This document shows positions 27,569 to 36,138 of a stretch of 64,000 bases of DNA, piece after piece. Each line of letters begins with the position of its first letter. Position 1 is the first letter of the stretch. The notes under the pieces were generated by a model that did no database searches, had not been told where the DNA came from, and worked only from the letters and a program-made list of their open reading frames with translations. The stretch covers positions 114,038 to 178,037 of the forward strand of contig CANGEV010000003.1 in assembly GCA_947452995.1 (NCBI GenBank). Direction: 5' to 3'. This DNA comes from Chitinophagales bacterium (lineage in GTDB: Bacteria > Bacteroidota > Bacteroidia > Chitinophagales > CAIODY01). The position numbers were made by a program, and so were the translations under genes.

Positions 27569-30124
27569 TTATTCTGTTACTGGACTAGCGTCTTCGTTAG
27601 TAGCAGTGGTATCTGTAGCATCAGATGCGTTGTCTAACGGAGCGCTGTTTTCATCAGCTACGATAGCTACTTCTTCTTCAACGTGATCGATACGTGTTAC
27701 TGCCGCGATTTCATCTCCTTCGTTCAAACGGATCAAACGAACACCTTGTGTCGCACGACCCGCTTCACGAATATCCGCTACCGAAGTACGGATGGTGATA
27801 CCCGACTTACACATGATCATTACATCATCATCCTCTTTAACTGCTAGGAAGCCAATCAACTTACCAGTCTTATCCGTTACGTTCAAAGTACGAACCCCTT
27901 TACCACCACGGTTGGTGATACGATATTCATCTAAGGCTGTACGCTTACCTAATCCGTTCTCCGTGATTACCATCAAGGTTCTTGGATCATTGGCAGCTAA
28001 ACAAATCATACCAATAACTTCGTCATTCGTCTCATCTACTTCAATACCAATTACACCCGCAGACGAACGTCCTGTAGGACGAACTTTTCCTTCAGGGAAA
28101 CGAATGCTACGACCACTATGAATAGCCATTAAAATTTCGCTCGTTCCATCTGTCAACTGCGCTTCTAATAATTGATCGCCTTCGTTGATATTGATTGCGA
28201 TTACACCATTAGTACGTGGACGACTGAATTCTTCTAATAAAGTCTTTTTTACAATACCTTGCTTCGTACAGAATACCACATAATGACTATTGATAAAATC
28301 TTCGTCATTCAATTTCTCGACGTTGATATAGGCACGGATTTTATCTCCTTGTTCTAACTGCAACAGATTTTGAATGGCTCTACCCTTACTTGTTTTATTA
28401 CCTTCTGGAATTTGATAAACTTTCAACCAGAAACATTTTCCTTTATCAGTGAACACCAACAAGTAGTTATGAGTATTTGCAACGAACACATGTTCGATAA
28501 AGTCTTCATCACGTGTTGCACCTCCTTGCGAACCTCTACCACCACGTCCTTGAGCGCGGTATTCGGTGAGAGACGTACGTTTTACATAACCTAAGTGAGA
28601 GATCGTTACTACCACATCTTCGCGGTCGATCAAATCTTCTTGCATAATTTCATCGGCATTCAAGACGATCTCACTACGACGTTCATCACCAAAGCGCTTT
28701 TGAATATCCAACATTTCATCTTTGATGATTTGCATACGCAATGCTTCGTCACCAAGAATACTACGCAAGTACTCAATCGTTTTCATCAATTCTTGGTACT
28801 CATCACGGATTTTATCACGCTCTAATCCTGTCAAACGTTGTAAACGCATTTCTAGGATAGCCTTTGATTGAATTTCGCTCAAACCAAATTTAGACATCAA
28901 TCCATCTTGCGCTTCGTTAGGCGTTTGAGCTGAACGAATCAAGGCGATAACTTCATCTAAATGATCCAAGGCGATTAATAAACCTTCGAGGATATGTGCA
29001 CGCTTTTCAGCTTCTGCCAATTCAAACTTGGTACGACGAACGACTACTTCGTGACGGAATTCTACGTAATACATGATCAATTCGCGTATGTTCAAGGTCA
29101 TAGGACGACCTTTCACAAGCGCTACGTTATTGATACCGTAAGACGTTTGTAGTTCTGTATATTGAAAAAGTTGATTGATTACCCATTGTGCAGAGGCATC
29201 TTGTTTGAGATCGTACACAATACGCATACCTTCACGATCCGACTCATCCTTACAATCGCGTAAGCCTTCGATTTTCTTTTCTGCCATCAAGTGGTGAGTC
29301 TTCTCGATTAGAGAAGCTTTATTGACTTGATAAGGTATTTCGGTAACAACGATTTTTTCACGACCTTTGCTATCTGTTTCAATTTCATATTTAGCACGTA
29401 CAACTACACGACCGCGACCAGTCATGAAGCCATTGCGTACACCTTCCATACCGTAGATGATACCGCCTGTTGGAAAATCAGGCGCTTTTACATACTGCAT
29501 CAATTCTACAGCAGTGATTTCTTTATTATCGATATAGGCGCAGATACCATTGATAACTTCGGTAAGGTTATGTGGCATCATGTTGGTAGCCATACCTACT
29601 GCAATACCAGAGGCTCCATTTACCAATAGGTTTGGAATACGTGTTGGCATTACTGTAGGCTCTTCGAGGGTATCATCGAAGTTGAGGGTAAAATCAACGG
29701 TATCCTTTTCAAGATCGCGCAATAATTCTTCAGCTAATTTTGTTAAACGAACTTCGGTATAACGCATAGCCGCAGGAGGATCACCATCCACGGAGCCGAA
29801 GTTACCTTGACCATCTACAAGGGTATAACGTAATGACCAGTGTTGGGCCATACGGACCATAGTATCATAAACGCTGGCATCCCCGTGTGGGTGGTACTTA
29901 CCTAATACTTCACCGACGATACGTGCCGACTTTTTATATGGACGATTATGCACCATCCCTAATTCATGCATCCCGAACAAAACCCTACGGTGTACAGGCT
30001 TTAAGCCATCACGTACATCTGGTAAGGCACGACCCACAATTACCGACATGGAATAGTCGATGTAGGCCGTCTTCATTTCATTCTCAATGTTTATGGGAAC
30101 AATTTTCTCTTGATCTGCGTTCAT
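27569..30124 (-). CDS. gyrA: DNA gyrase subunit A
   Basis: 851 residues. The breakage-reunion domain carries the catalytic Tyr in AAMRYTE, the quinolone-determining stretch [10 protein letters not shown] (Ala83, Ser84, Asp87 by direct count) and the usual N-terminus SYIDYSM-like [15 protein letters not shown]. The C-terminal beta-pinwheel contains a GyrA-box-like QGRGGRG and repeated blades, and it ends in an acidic, Thr/Asp-rich tail of about 30 residues. Together with GyrB (not in the window) it introduces negative supercoils. The start is well supported. An imperfect promoter box lies about 58 nt upstream. Confidence 0.97.
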   Translation of the reverse strand: MNADQEKIVPINIENEMKTAYIDYSMSVIVGRALPDVRDGLKPVHRRVLFGMHELGMVHNRPYKKSARIVGEVLGKYHPHGDASVYDTMVRMAQHWSLRYTLVDGQGNFGSVDGDPPAAMRYTEVRLTKLAEELLRDLEKDTVDFTLNFDDTLEEPTVMPTRIPNLLVNGASGIAVGMATNMMPHNLTEVINGICAYIDNKEITAVELMQYVKAPDFPTGGIIYGMEGVRNGFMTGRGRVVVRAKYEIETDSKGREKIVVTEIPYQVNKASLIEKTHHLMAEKKIEGLRDCKDESDREGMRIVYDLKQDASAQWVINQLFQYTELQTSYGINNVALVKGRPMTLNIRELIMYYVEFRHEVVVRRTKFELAEAEKRAHILEGLLIALDHLDEVIALIRSAQTPNEAQDGLMSKFGLSEIQSKAILEMRLQRLTGLERDKIRDEYQELMKTIEYLRSILGDEALRMQIIKDEMLDIQKRFGDERRSEIVLNADEIMQEDLIDREDVVVTISHLGYVKRTSLTEYRAQGRGGRGSQGGATRDEDFIEHVFVANTHNYLLVFTDKGKCFWLKVYQIPEGNKTSKGRAIQNLLQLEQGDKIRAYINVEKLNDEDFINSHYVVFCTKQGIVKKTLLEEFSRPRTNGVIAININEGDQLLEAQLTDGTSEILMAIHSGRSIRFPEGKVRPTGRSSAGVIGIEVDETNDEVIGMICLAANDPRTLMVITENGLGKRTALDEYRITNRGGKGVRTLNVTDKTGKLIGFLAVKEDDDVMIMCKSGITIRTSVADIREAGRATQGVRLIRLNEGDEIAAVTRIDHVEEEVAIVADENSAPLDNASDATDTTATNEDASPVTE

Positions 30125-30182
30125 TTTATTCTTTATGAATTATACTTTTATAAGAAGATTTGCTTGTGTGTAACAAGCCTCG

Positions 30183-30190
30183 CGAAGATA
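30183..30190 (-). promoter_or_regulatory. Imperfect -7 box upstream of gyrA
   Basis: The minus strand reads TATCTTCG, one mismatch from TAnnTTTG, about 58 nt upstream of the gyrA ATG. No -33 TTTG is evident. Confidence 0.35.
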
Positions 30191-30301
30191 CTAATTATTA
30201 AGTGGATTTTCACCCTTTTTAACCGCACATAAATGGGCTGTGGATAAACACTTTAAAATGTGCAAAAGCGTTCAAAATCGCGTTTTTATCGCGTTTTTAG
30301 T

Positions 30302-30333
30302 TTTGGTATTCCGCTATTTTTTATGTTTCTTTG
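30302..30333 (+). promoter_or_regulatory. Promoter of ychF with -33 and -7 elements
   Basis: TTTG at 30302-30305 and TTTCTTTG at 30326-30333 are separated by exactly 20 bases, the spacing expected for Bacteroidota promoters. The leader to the ATG at 30359 is about 20 nt. Confidence 0.65.
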
Positions 30334-30358
30334 TCCGCTAAATTATTTACCCTATACT

Positions 30359-31456
30359 ATGTCACTTCAATGCGGAATCGTGGGCTTGCCTAACGTAGGA
30401 AAATCTACCTTGTTCAATGCCTTATCAAATGCCAAAGCGCAAGCAGCCAATTTTCCATTTTGTACCATCGAACCGAACGTTGGAGTTATTACCGTTCCAG
30501 ATGAACGCTTGGAAGCACTTGCAGCGATTGTTATTCCTGAAAAAGTACAGCCTACTACAGTTGAAATTGTGGATATTGCAGGCTTAGTTAAAGGCGCTTC
30601 TAAAGGCGAAGGATTGGGAAACCAGTTTTTGGGTAATATCCGTAGTGTGGATGCTATTCTTCACGTTGTTCGTTGTTTTGATAATGACAATGTAATTCAC
30701 GTTGACGGGTCGGTAAATCCAGTTCGCGACAAAGAAATCATCGACTTTGAATTGCAATTAAAAGATCTAGAAAGTTTGGATAAAAAAATCCAAAAGATCG
30801 AGAAACAAGCACGTGCAGGAAATGCGCAATTGATGGAGTGTTTAGAAGTGTGTTTGCAGTATAAAAAGCACCTAGAAGAAGGAAAATCGGCGCGTAGTTG
30901 CGATGTTTCAAAAGAATTACAAATTCATATCGCTGACTTATTCCTTCTTACTATGAAGCCTGTAATGTACATCTGTAATGTAGATGAAGGTTCGTTAGCA
31001 AAGGGCAATCAATATACACAAGCATTAATGGATGCTGTAAAAGATGAGCATGCAGAAGTTTTGTTCATCAGCGCCGCTATCGAAGCTGATATTGCTGAAT
31101 TAGAAAGCTACGAAGACAAACAAGCGTTTCTAGCGGATCTCGGACTAGAAGAATCTGGTGTCAACCGTTTGATTAAGGCGGCATACCGACTATTGAGTTT
31201 GTATACCTACTTCACAGCGGGGGTAAAAGAAGTGCGTGCTTGGACAATTCGTAAGGGCTTCACGGCTCCGCAAGCAGCAGGCGTTATTCATACCGACTTC
31301 GAAAAAGGATTTATACGTGCGGAAGTTATTAAATACGTAGATTACGTAACCTTAAAATCTGAAGCAGCCTGCAGAGATGCCGGTAAATTGGCAGTTCAAG
31401 GCAAAGACTATATCGTGGATGATGGCGATATCATGCATTTCCGCTTCAACGTTTAA
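30359..31456 (+). CDS. ychF: Redox-regulated ATPase YchF (Obg-related)
   Basis: About 365 residues from the ATG at 30359 (MSLQCGIVGLPNVGKSTL); upstream in-frame codons lie in the promoter. The P-loop GLPNVGKS is at about 8-15, DIAGLVKGASKGEGLGN is the switch II region and CNVDEG replaces the usual NKxD guanine motif, as in ATP-preferring YchF. The TGS-like C-terminus ends GDIMHFRFNV. It is a universally conserved ribosome-associated ATPase. The DUF420-like gene begins 31 bases downstream and may be cotranscribed. Confidence 0.97.
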   Translation: MSLQCGIVGLPNVGKSTLFNALSNAKAQAANFPFCTIEPNVGVITVPDERLEALAAIVIPEKVQPTTVEIVDIAGLVKGASKGEGLGNQFLGNIRSVDAILHVVRCFDNDNVIHVDGSVNPVRDKEIIDFELQLKDLESLDKKIQKIEKQARAGNAQLMECLEVCLQYKKHLEEGKSARSCDVSKELQIHIADLFLLTMKPVMYICNVDEGSLAKGNQYTQALMDAVKDEHAEVLFISAAIEADIAELESYEDKQAFLADLGLEESGVNRLIKAAYRLLSLYTYFTAGVKEVRAWTIRKGFTAPQAAGVIHTDFEKGFIRAEVIKYVDYVTLKSEAACRDAGKLAVQGKDYIVDDGDIMHFRFNV

Positions 31457-31487
31457 CCACTATTTATTGTTTAAAATCTAATTCACC

Positions 31488-31997
31488 ATGAATAAATTAA
31501 TTTGGATCTTATCAGTTGTAATAACAATAGCTGTTGCCATCTTGTATTGGATGCCGAAGCCGGATTTCGCATTAGGATTTGATATACACATTATTCCTTT
31601 TATCAACGCAATTTTGAATGGCTCAGTAGCTATCATGTTGGTAGTTGGTCTTTATTTCATCAAGCAGAAAAATCAAAGTGCGCATAAAGTGTCTATGCTA
31701 ACAGCCTTTGCACTTTCTTCCTTATTTCTTGTTGGCTATGTGGTTTATCATGCTTTGGCAAAAGAAACTAAGTTCGGAGGCGTCGGCCTAATTCGCCCCA
31801 TTTACTTCTTCTTGCTTATTACCCATATTCTTCTAGCGGCAGGCACCCTACCCTTTATTCTTATCAGTTTGAATAATGCCTGGACTGCTAAATTTGACAA
31901 GCATCGGAAAATCGCAAAGATCACGTGGCCATTATGGTTTTATGTTGCTGTAACAGGTGTTGTTCTTTACTTTATGATTGCCCCATACTATAAGTAA
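31488..31997 (+). CDS. DUF420-like small membrane protein
   Basis: 169 residues with four to five predicted membrane helices: about 4-22, 35-58, 72-92, 105-127 and 142-163. Conserved His residues are in helix or loop positions (DIHIIPFINAILN, KVSMLTAFALSS, YVVYHALAK, RPIYFFLLITHILLA), the pattern of the DUF420/CtaM-like family. Some family members help cytochrome oxidase assembly, but no oxidase genes are nearby. The stop shares a base with the next start (TAATGA). Confidence 0.75.
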   Translation: MNKLIWILSVVITIAVAILYWMPKPDFALGFDIHIIPFINAILNGSVAIMLVVGLYFIKQKNQSAHKVSMLTAFALSSLFLVGYVVYHALAKETKFGGVGLIRPIYFFLLITHILLAAGTLPFILISLNNAWTAKFDKHRKIAKITWPLWFYVAVTGVVLYFMIAPYYK

Positions 31998-32692
31998 TGA
32001 CGCCGAAAGAAATTCAAGAACTGCTGGAAGTCCCTTCCCATCAATCCTCTACGCCTATCAAGGTGGAAGAGGCTGAATTTCTATTTAATTTCATCCAAAA
32101 GCACCGATGCAAGGCGACCTTAGAAACAGGCTTTGGCTTTGCGCGTAGTGCTTCCCATATTATGGCTGCAAGCACAAAGCCGCATATTGTAATCGATCCT
32201 TACCAGTCGAATTATAATTACGGAGGATTGCGCAATATCGAAAAACTTGGCTTACGCGAGCAAATTACACTTATTGAAAAGCCTTCACATCTTGCCCTTC
32301 CTGAATTAGCACAAAAAGACCAGACCTTCGACTTTATCTTTATCGATGGAGATCATCGCTTTGATGGCTGTTTTGTCGACTTTTTCTACGCCGACTTAAT
32401 CTTGCAAGAAAAAGGCTATCTGCTATTCCATGATACATGGATGCAGCCCATTCAGCTTGTCATCAACTTTATTCGTCAAAACAGGAAAGACTATATTGAA
32501 ATTGCTACGCCGCTTAAAAACTTTTCTCTTTGGCAAAAAACAGGAAAAGATACTCGCGGACCAATGGATCATAAAGGCTTTTATACCAGCAAATCATGGT
32601 TGAAACACCATGTTATTTATTGGTTACACAATGGTAAAAATCAAGGCCTAAAAAATGCCATAAAATCCATTAAAAAGATTTTTTCTAGATAG
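31997..32692 (+). CDS. Class I SAM-dependent methyltransferase (Methyltransf_24-like)
   Basis: 231 residues. A Rossmann-like core has ATLETGFGFARSASHIM (SAM loop), HIVIDPYQ, FDFIFIDGDHRFDGC and LLFHDTWMQP. A basic C-terminal tail (KNAIKSIKKIFSR) follows. Relatives act on sugars or small molecules in surface-glycan and secondary-metabolite loci. The substrate is unknown. It is translationally coupled to the preceding membrane protein and overlaps the convergent ftsB-like gene by 8 bases. Confidence 0.82.
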   Translation: MTPKEIQELLEVPSHQSSTPIKVEEAEFLFNFIQKHRCKATLETGFGFARSASHIMAASTKPHIVIDPYQSNYNYGGLRNIEKLGLREQITLIEKPSHLALPELAQKDQTFDFIFIDGDHRFDGCFVDFFYADLILQEKGYLLFHDTWMQPIQLVINFIRQNRKDYIEIATPLKNFSLWQKTGKDTRGPMDHKGFYTSKSWLKHHVIYWLHNGKNQGLKNAIKSIKKIFSR

Positions 32693-32999
32693 TATCTGTA
32701 TCGATAATGAATACTTGTTCATTATCTCTTTTCATAAAATACTTTTCTCTGGCAAGCTTTTCAAGCTGCAAAGAGTCGTTTAGCAAAGCATTACGCTCTT
32801 GTTGAACTTTATTCAACTCTTGTTGGTAATAATCACGTTCTGCGCGCAAATCCTTCAACTCATTTTGAATTTCCATTCGTTCACTCCAATTATAGCGCTC
32901 CGATACAAACATATAAACGATGAAAGCCAAAATCGTCAAGGTATAGCGATTTCGAACAAATTTTGGGATGCGATAGTAAAGGGCCTTCAATTTCTCCAT
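32685..32999 (-). CDS. FtsB/DivIC-like septum formation protein
   Basis: 104 residues from the ATG at 32999 (MEKLKALYYRIPKFV). One membrane helix lies at about 21-37 (TLTILAFIVYMFV), then a coiled coil (about 48-90, ELKDLRAERDYYQQELNKV) and a C-terminal LEKLAREKYFMKRDNE resembling the DivIC/FtsB LARE[KR] motif. It should localise to the divisome with FtsL and FtsQ. The upstream reading to 33065 overlaps the divergent flavoprotein promoter and is rejected. TATTTTTG ends 5 nt before the ATG. Confidence 0.85.
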   Translation of the reverse strand: MEKLKALYYRIPKFVRNRYTLTILAFIVYMFVSERYNWSERMEIQNELKDLRAERDYYQQELNKVQQERNALLNDSLQLEKLAREKYFMKRDNEQVFIIDTDTI

Positions 33000-33004
33000 T
33001 GGCT

Positions 33005-33012
33005 CAAAAATA
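33005..33012 (-). promoter_or_regulatory. -7 box of the ftsB-like gene, 5 nt from start codon
   Basis: The minus strand reads TATTTTTG, a perfect TAnnTTTG. The gap to the ATG at 32999 is AGCCA. A leaderless transcript is implied. Confidence 0.6.
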
Positions 33013-33054
33013 GGGAAAATTGCATGGTAGCAAAAGGAGTTGCGTAAATTTCGT

Positions 33055-33062
33055 TTTCTTTG
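33055..33062 (+). promoter_or_regulatory. -7 box of the flavoprotein gene, 6 nt from start codon
   Basis: TTTCTTTG followed by C deviates from TAnnTTTG at one base. The ATG at 33069 is 6 nt downstream. Confidence 0.55.
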
Positions 33063-33068
33063 CACTAC

Positions 33069-34262
33069 ATGACATACGATTGGATAATTATTGGAGGTGG
33101 CGCTGCGGGTTCGTTTGCAGCAGCAAATTTAGCAGACCGCGGAATGAGCGTCTTATTACTTGAAAAGGGAAACAAACTCATGGGTAAGGTAAAAGTGAGT
33201 GGCGGAGGGCGTTGTAATGTGACCCACCAGGTAAAGACGACTAATGAATTAATTCCTGCATATCCGCGAGGAGGAAAAGCTTTACATAATCTGTTTAAAG
33301 CTTTTGGTCCGAAAGAAATGGAGGCATGGCTATCTAAACGAGGAATCGAGCTACATGCGGAGGCGGATGGACGTATGTTCCCAGAAACGAACGATTCACA
33401 AACGATTATCGACTGTTTCGAACGAAGTATGCAAGGGACGCGTGTTATGCTCTCAGCCGAAGTGACCAATATAACAAAAGCAGAAGATCATTTCATTGTA
33501 ACAACCACCCAAAGTAATTACGAAGGCAAGAAACTTTTACTCGCCGCAGGAGGCTTTTTAAAGGGCGCTTTACGTGAATCGGTGAAAGCACTTGGACACC
33601 ATTTCGAAGAAGAAGTCCCTTCCCTTTTCACCTTCAACCTACCGCAACATCCTATCGTAGCGCTAACGGGCTTAGTGGCAGAAAATGCAATTGCTAGTAT
33701 TCCAGGCACTCCATTAAAAAGTGAAGGTCCACTCCTTATCACCCATTGGGGATTGAGTGGCCCTTGTATCCTTAAACTTTCTTCTTTGGCTGCACGGTAT
33801 ATTGCCGAGAGACAAAATCAATTCGATGTAAAAATCCAGTGGATAAACGATCTCAGCGAGAACGAATTCAAAACTTGGTTTCAACAACATCGTCAGGTGC
33901 ATGGTAAAAGAAAAATTTATAGCCATTGCCCATTTGAACTCCCTACTCGACTTTGGCAGTTTCTGCTTTTTGAAGCGAATGTTCCAGAACACTTAAATTG
34001 GGGAGATCTCAATAAAGAAAGTTTAGCGAAGATGATTCAAGCGCTTTATCATTCAAACATTCCGGTGAATGGCAAGACAACGTTCAAAGAGGAGTTTGTA
34101 ACATGTGGTGGAATCCAATTAGGTGAAATCAATTTAAAAAACATGGAGAGTAAACATGTACCTGATTTACATTTCGCAGGCGAGGTTGTTGATGTAGACG
34201 CTATTACAGGAGGGTATAATTTCCAATTTGCCTGGAGTAGCGCCATTGCGGCCATCCAATAA
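33069..34262 (+). CDS. HI0933/BaiN-family FAD-dependent oxidoreductase
   Basis: About 397 residues. The dinucleotide-binding motif WIIIGGGAAGSFAAA is at the N-terminus, VSGGGRCNVTH follows as in the HI0933 family, and the C-terminal FAD motif is FAGEVVDVDAITGGYNFQFAWSSA. The middle region has LITHWGLSGPCILKLSS. It is a cytosolic flavoprotein of unknown substrate; relatives are annotated NAD(P)/FAD-dependent oxidoreductase. The start at 33069 is chosen because the longer reading begins inside the promoter. A shared terminator lies immediately after the stop. Confidence 0.92.
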   Translation: MTYDWIIIGGGAAGSFAAANLADRGMSVLLLEKGNKLMGKVKVSGGGRCNVTHQVKTTNELIPAYPRGGKALHNLFKAFGPKEMEAWLSKRGIELHAEADGRMFPETNDSQTIIDCFERSMQGTRVMLSAEVTNITKAEDHFIVTTTQSNYEGKKLLLAAGGFLKGALRESVKALGHHFEEEVPSLFTFNLPQHPIVALTGLVAENAIASIPGTPLKSEGPLLITHWGLSGPCILKLSSLAARYIAERQNQFDVKIQWINDLSENEFKTWFQQHRQVHGKRKIYSHCPFELPTRLWQFLLFEANVPEHLNWGDLNKESLAKMIQALYHSNIPVNGKTTFKEEFVTCGGIQLGEINLKNMESKHVPDLHFAGEVVDVDAITGGYNFQFAWSSAIAAIQ

Positions 34263-34293
34263 AAAAGGGAACCTGTAAAACAGATTCCCTTTT
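34262..34293. terminator. Bidirectional terminator between flavoprotein and peroxiredoxin genes
   Basis: The stem GGGAA-CTGT pairs with ACAG-TTCCC with one opposed mismatch and an AAA loop. Flanking A- and T-runs suit both directions. Confidence 0.85.
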
Positions 34294-34309
34294 CAAGAAG
34301 CGGAAAACC

Positions 34310-34771
34310 TTATTTCAAGGCGCTCATAATATTTTCGAAGTTTGGCAAATCACCTGCTGATTCTAAAACTTCAGCATATTTAATTACCCCGTTTTCGTCA
34401 ATTACGAAGGCACTACGTTTTGCAGTACCTGTCATACCTAATACGAAGGTTTCGTATGATGCTCCGTACAATGCAGTGACATCTTTGTTATAATCGCTTA
34501 ATAGATCGAAGTTCAAGTTTTGTTCTTCTTTGAATTTACCTAATGAGAATACAGTATCTGTAGAGATCCCGAAAACGCGTGCATTTACGTTATTGTAATC
34601 CGTGATACCATCGCGTACGCTACACAATTCCTTAGTGCATACGCCAGTGAAGGCTGCAGGGAAGAATAATAATACAACTTTTTGACCGCGCAAGCTGCTC
34701 AAAGCAACTTGTTCTTTATTGGTATTGAACAAAGAAAATTCAGGAGCGGTTTGTCCTACTTGAATAGCCAT
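34310..34771 (-). CDS. Peroxiredoxin (AhpC/TSA, AhpE-like)
   Basis: About 153 residues from the ATG at 34771 (MAIQVGQTAPEFSL). The thioredoxin-like fold has the peroxidatic Cys45 in FTGVCTKELC and a second Cys50 five residues later, the PrxQ/AhpE arrangement that could form a local disulfide. ALYGASYETF and KRSAFVIDENGVI complete the family pattern. It reduces peroxides with thiol donors in the cytosol. The longer in-frame start at 34816 is non-homologous sequence. It is separate from the YiiX-like gene upstream by about 60 bases. Confidence 0.93.
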   Translation of the reverse strand: MAIQVGQTAPEFSLFNTNKEQVALSSLRGQKVVLLFFPAAFTGVCTKELCSVRDGITDYNNVNARVFGISTDTVFSLGKFKEEQNLNFDLLSDYNKDVTALYGASYETFVLGMTGTAKRSAFVIDENGVIKYAEVLESAGDLPNFENIMSALK

Positions 34772-34833
34772 AATTTTTATTGTTTGGTTGATTTTAGATT
34801 GTAAAGTTAAAAACAAGTAGCCGGATAAAAAGT

Positions 34834-35541
34834 TTATTCAAAAAGACTTAACATTTGAATTTTTTCCGAGCGTGTCATTAATCCTGGATTTATACCCGGG
34901 ATTCCTTCCGGAATCAGCTGTCCTTTTTCTTCAAAATAATGCTGCCACACCGGCTGAAACCCCTTTTCATTCGGTCGCTTGTAGGTCATGGGGCGATTGT
35001 TAAAAAGCGTATCATGCTGATCATTTACAAAGACGTCATGGACTAATTCCGAGCAATAATATTTACCGTTATTCGGTAAAAATTCATCGTCATAGGGTGC
35101 CCCAAGCAGGCTATAGGCATTTATAATGGCAAGTTGGATTTGCCCCTGATAAGCAGGTTTTAACCTTCCAACACGCACGAATGGTCTGCCGAGGCTATCG
35201 AGACTACGATTCAAAAACTGAGAGAGGGAAACGATAGAAACACCATCATAGGCTTCGATGACCTTCCAGTTATTGTCTACAAAATGAAGAATTCCGACAT
35301 GACTAAAATGCATCCCATGATACGCGGGTGTAACTTCCTCAATAGCATCACATAAGGCGCCACAATTCAGATCTTGAAAAAGTAAATCTCCTTCCTTCAA
35401 AAGAATGGTGTCTGACCAAACAACACGACGTGGAGGGAGGTTTGCGGGCTTTAAATGGGATTTTTGCTTCTGCGGATGAAAAATCAAGGCAAAAGGTAAA
35501 ATCAAGAAATACAAAAAATGAGATCGATGCAAGGAGCGCAT
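34834..35541 (-). CDS. YiiX-like permuted papain-fold (NlpC/P60 superfamily) hydrolase
   Basis: 235 residues. A short N-terminal hydrophobic segment (about 8-22) may export or anchor it. The permuted NlpC/P60 arrangement is seen: GDLLFQDL, the catalytic His in MHFSHVGILHF, VGRLKP, then the catalytic Cys late in the sequence in GKYYCSELVHDVF. Relatives hydrolyse amide bonds in cell-wall peptides or lipids. The exact substrate is unknown. TATTTTTG ends 4 nt before the ATG, so it may be leaderless. Confidence 0.87.
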   Translation of the reverse strand: MRSLHRSHFLYFLILPFALIFHPQKQKSHLKPANLPPRRVVWSDTILLKEGDLLFQDLNCGALCDAIEEVTPAYHGMHFSHVGILHFVDNNWKVIEAYDGVSIVSLSQFLNRSLDSLGRPFVRVGRLKPAYQGQIQLAIINAYSLLGAPYDDEFLPNNGKYYCSELVHDVFVNDQHDTLFNNRPMTYKRPNEKGFQPVWQHYFEEKGQLIPEGIPGINPGLMTRSEKIQMLSLFE

Positions 35542-35545
35542 GCGG

Positions 35546-35553
35546 CAAAAATA
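35546..35553 (-). promoter_or_regulatory. -7 box of the YiiX-like gene, 4 nt from start codon
   Basis: The minus strand reads TATTTTTG followed by C. The gap to the ATG at 35541 is CCGC. Confidence 0.6.
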
Positions 35554-35628
35554 AAGAAATGCACGACAAAATCGGGCATTAACACGTCTTTAAACAATAA
35601 TTAGCTTCAACAATCGTACAAAAAAACG

Positions 35629-35636
35629 TATCTTTG
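35629..35636 (+). promoter_or_regulatory. -7 box of ndk
   Basis: TATCTTTG followed by C is a perfect TAnnTTTG. It leaves a leader of about 20 nt before the ATG at 35663. Confidence 0.7.
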
Positions 35637-35662
35637 CGCCGCAAAAACACAATATCTCAATT

Positions 35663-36082
35663 ATGGCTGGTAAGTACACCTTCACAATGATTAAGCCTGA
35701 TGCTGTTGAAAAAAACAATATCGGCGGAATTTTAGAAATGATGAACGCTGCGGGTTTCCGTGTCGTTTCTATGAAATTAACACAATTATCTGCTGCTAAA
35801 GCAGGCGAATTCTACGCTGTACATAGCGAGCGTCCATTTTACGGTGAATTAGTAGAATTCATGTCGAGTGGTCCTATCGTTGCGGCTATCTTAGAAAAAG
35901 AAAACGCAGTGGAAGACTTCCGTAAATTAATCGGAGCTACCAACCCTGCTAATGCTGAAGAAGGAACGATTCGTAAGAAATATGCAGAATCTATGGGTAA
36001 GAACGCAGTTCACGGATCTGACTCTGACGAGAACGCTATGATCGAAGGCAACTTCTTCTTCTCTGGTCTTGAACGTTTCTAA
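35663..36082 (+). CDS. ndk: Nucleoside diphosphate kinase
   Basis: 139 residues, the standard length. The N-terminus is [14 protein letters not shown], with ATP-binding KPDAV, and the catalytic phospho-His is in [12 protein letters not shown]. It transfers gamma-phosphate between NTPs and NDPs in the cytosol. It has its own promoter, and a terminator-like hairpin follows 17 bases after the stop. The next gene, a MATE transporter, begins right after that hairpin. Confidence 0.98.
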   Translation: MAGKYTFTMIKPDAVEKNNIGGILEMMNAAGFRVVSMKLTQLSAAKAGEFYAVHSERPFYGELVEFMSSGPIVAAILEKENAVEDFRKLIGATNPANAEEGTIRKKYAESMGKNAVHGSDSDENAMIEGNFFFSGLERF

Positions 36083-36098
36083 TTCAAAACATTAAATA

Positions 36099-36136
36099 GA
36101 AAGAGCAGGTCTGCCAAGCGGGCTTGCTCTTTTTTT
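36099..36136 (+). terminator. Terminator hairpin after ndk, abutting the MATE start codon
   Basis: AAGAGCA (36101-36107) pairs with TGCTCTT (36125-36131), extended inward by GU/GC pairs. The T-run that ends the hairpin stops at 36136, and the MATE ATG is at 36139. It could terminate ndk or act as an attenuator for the MATE gene. Confidence 0.8.
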
Positions 36137-36138
36137 AT

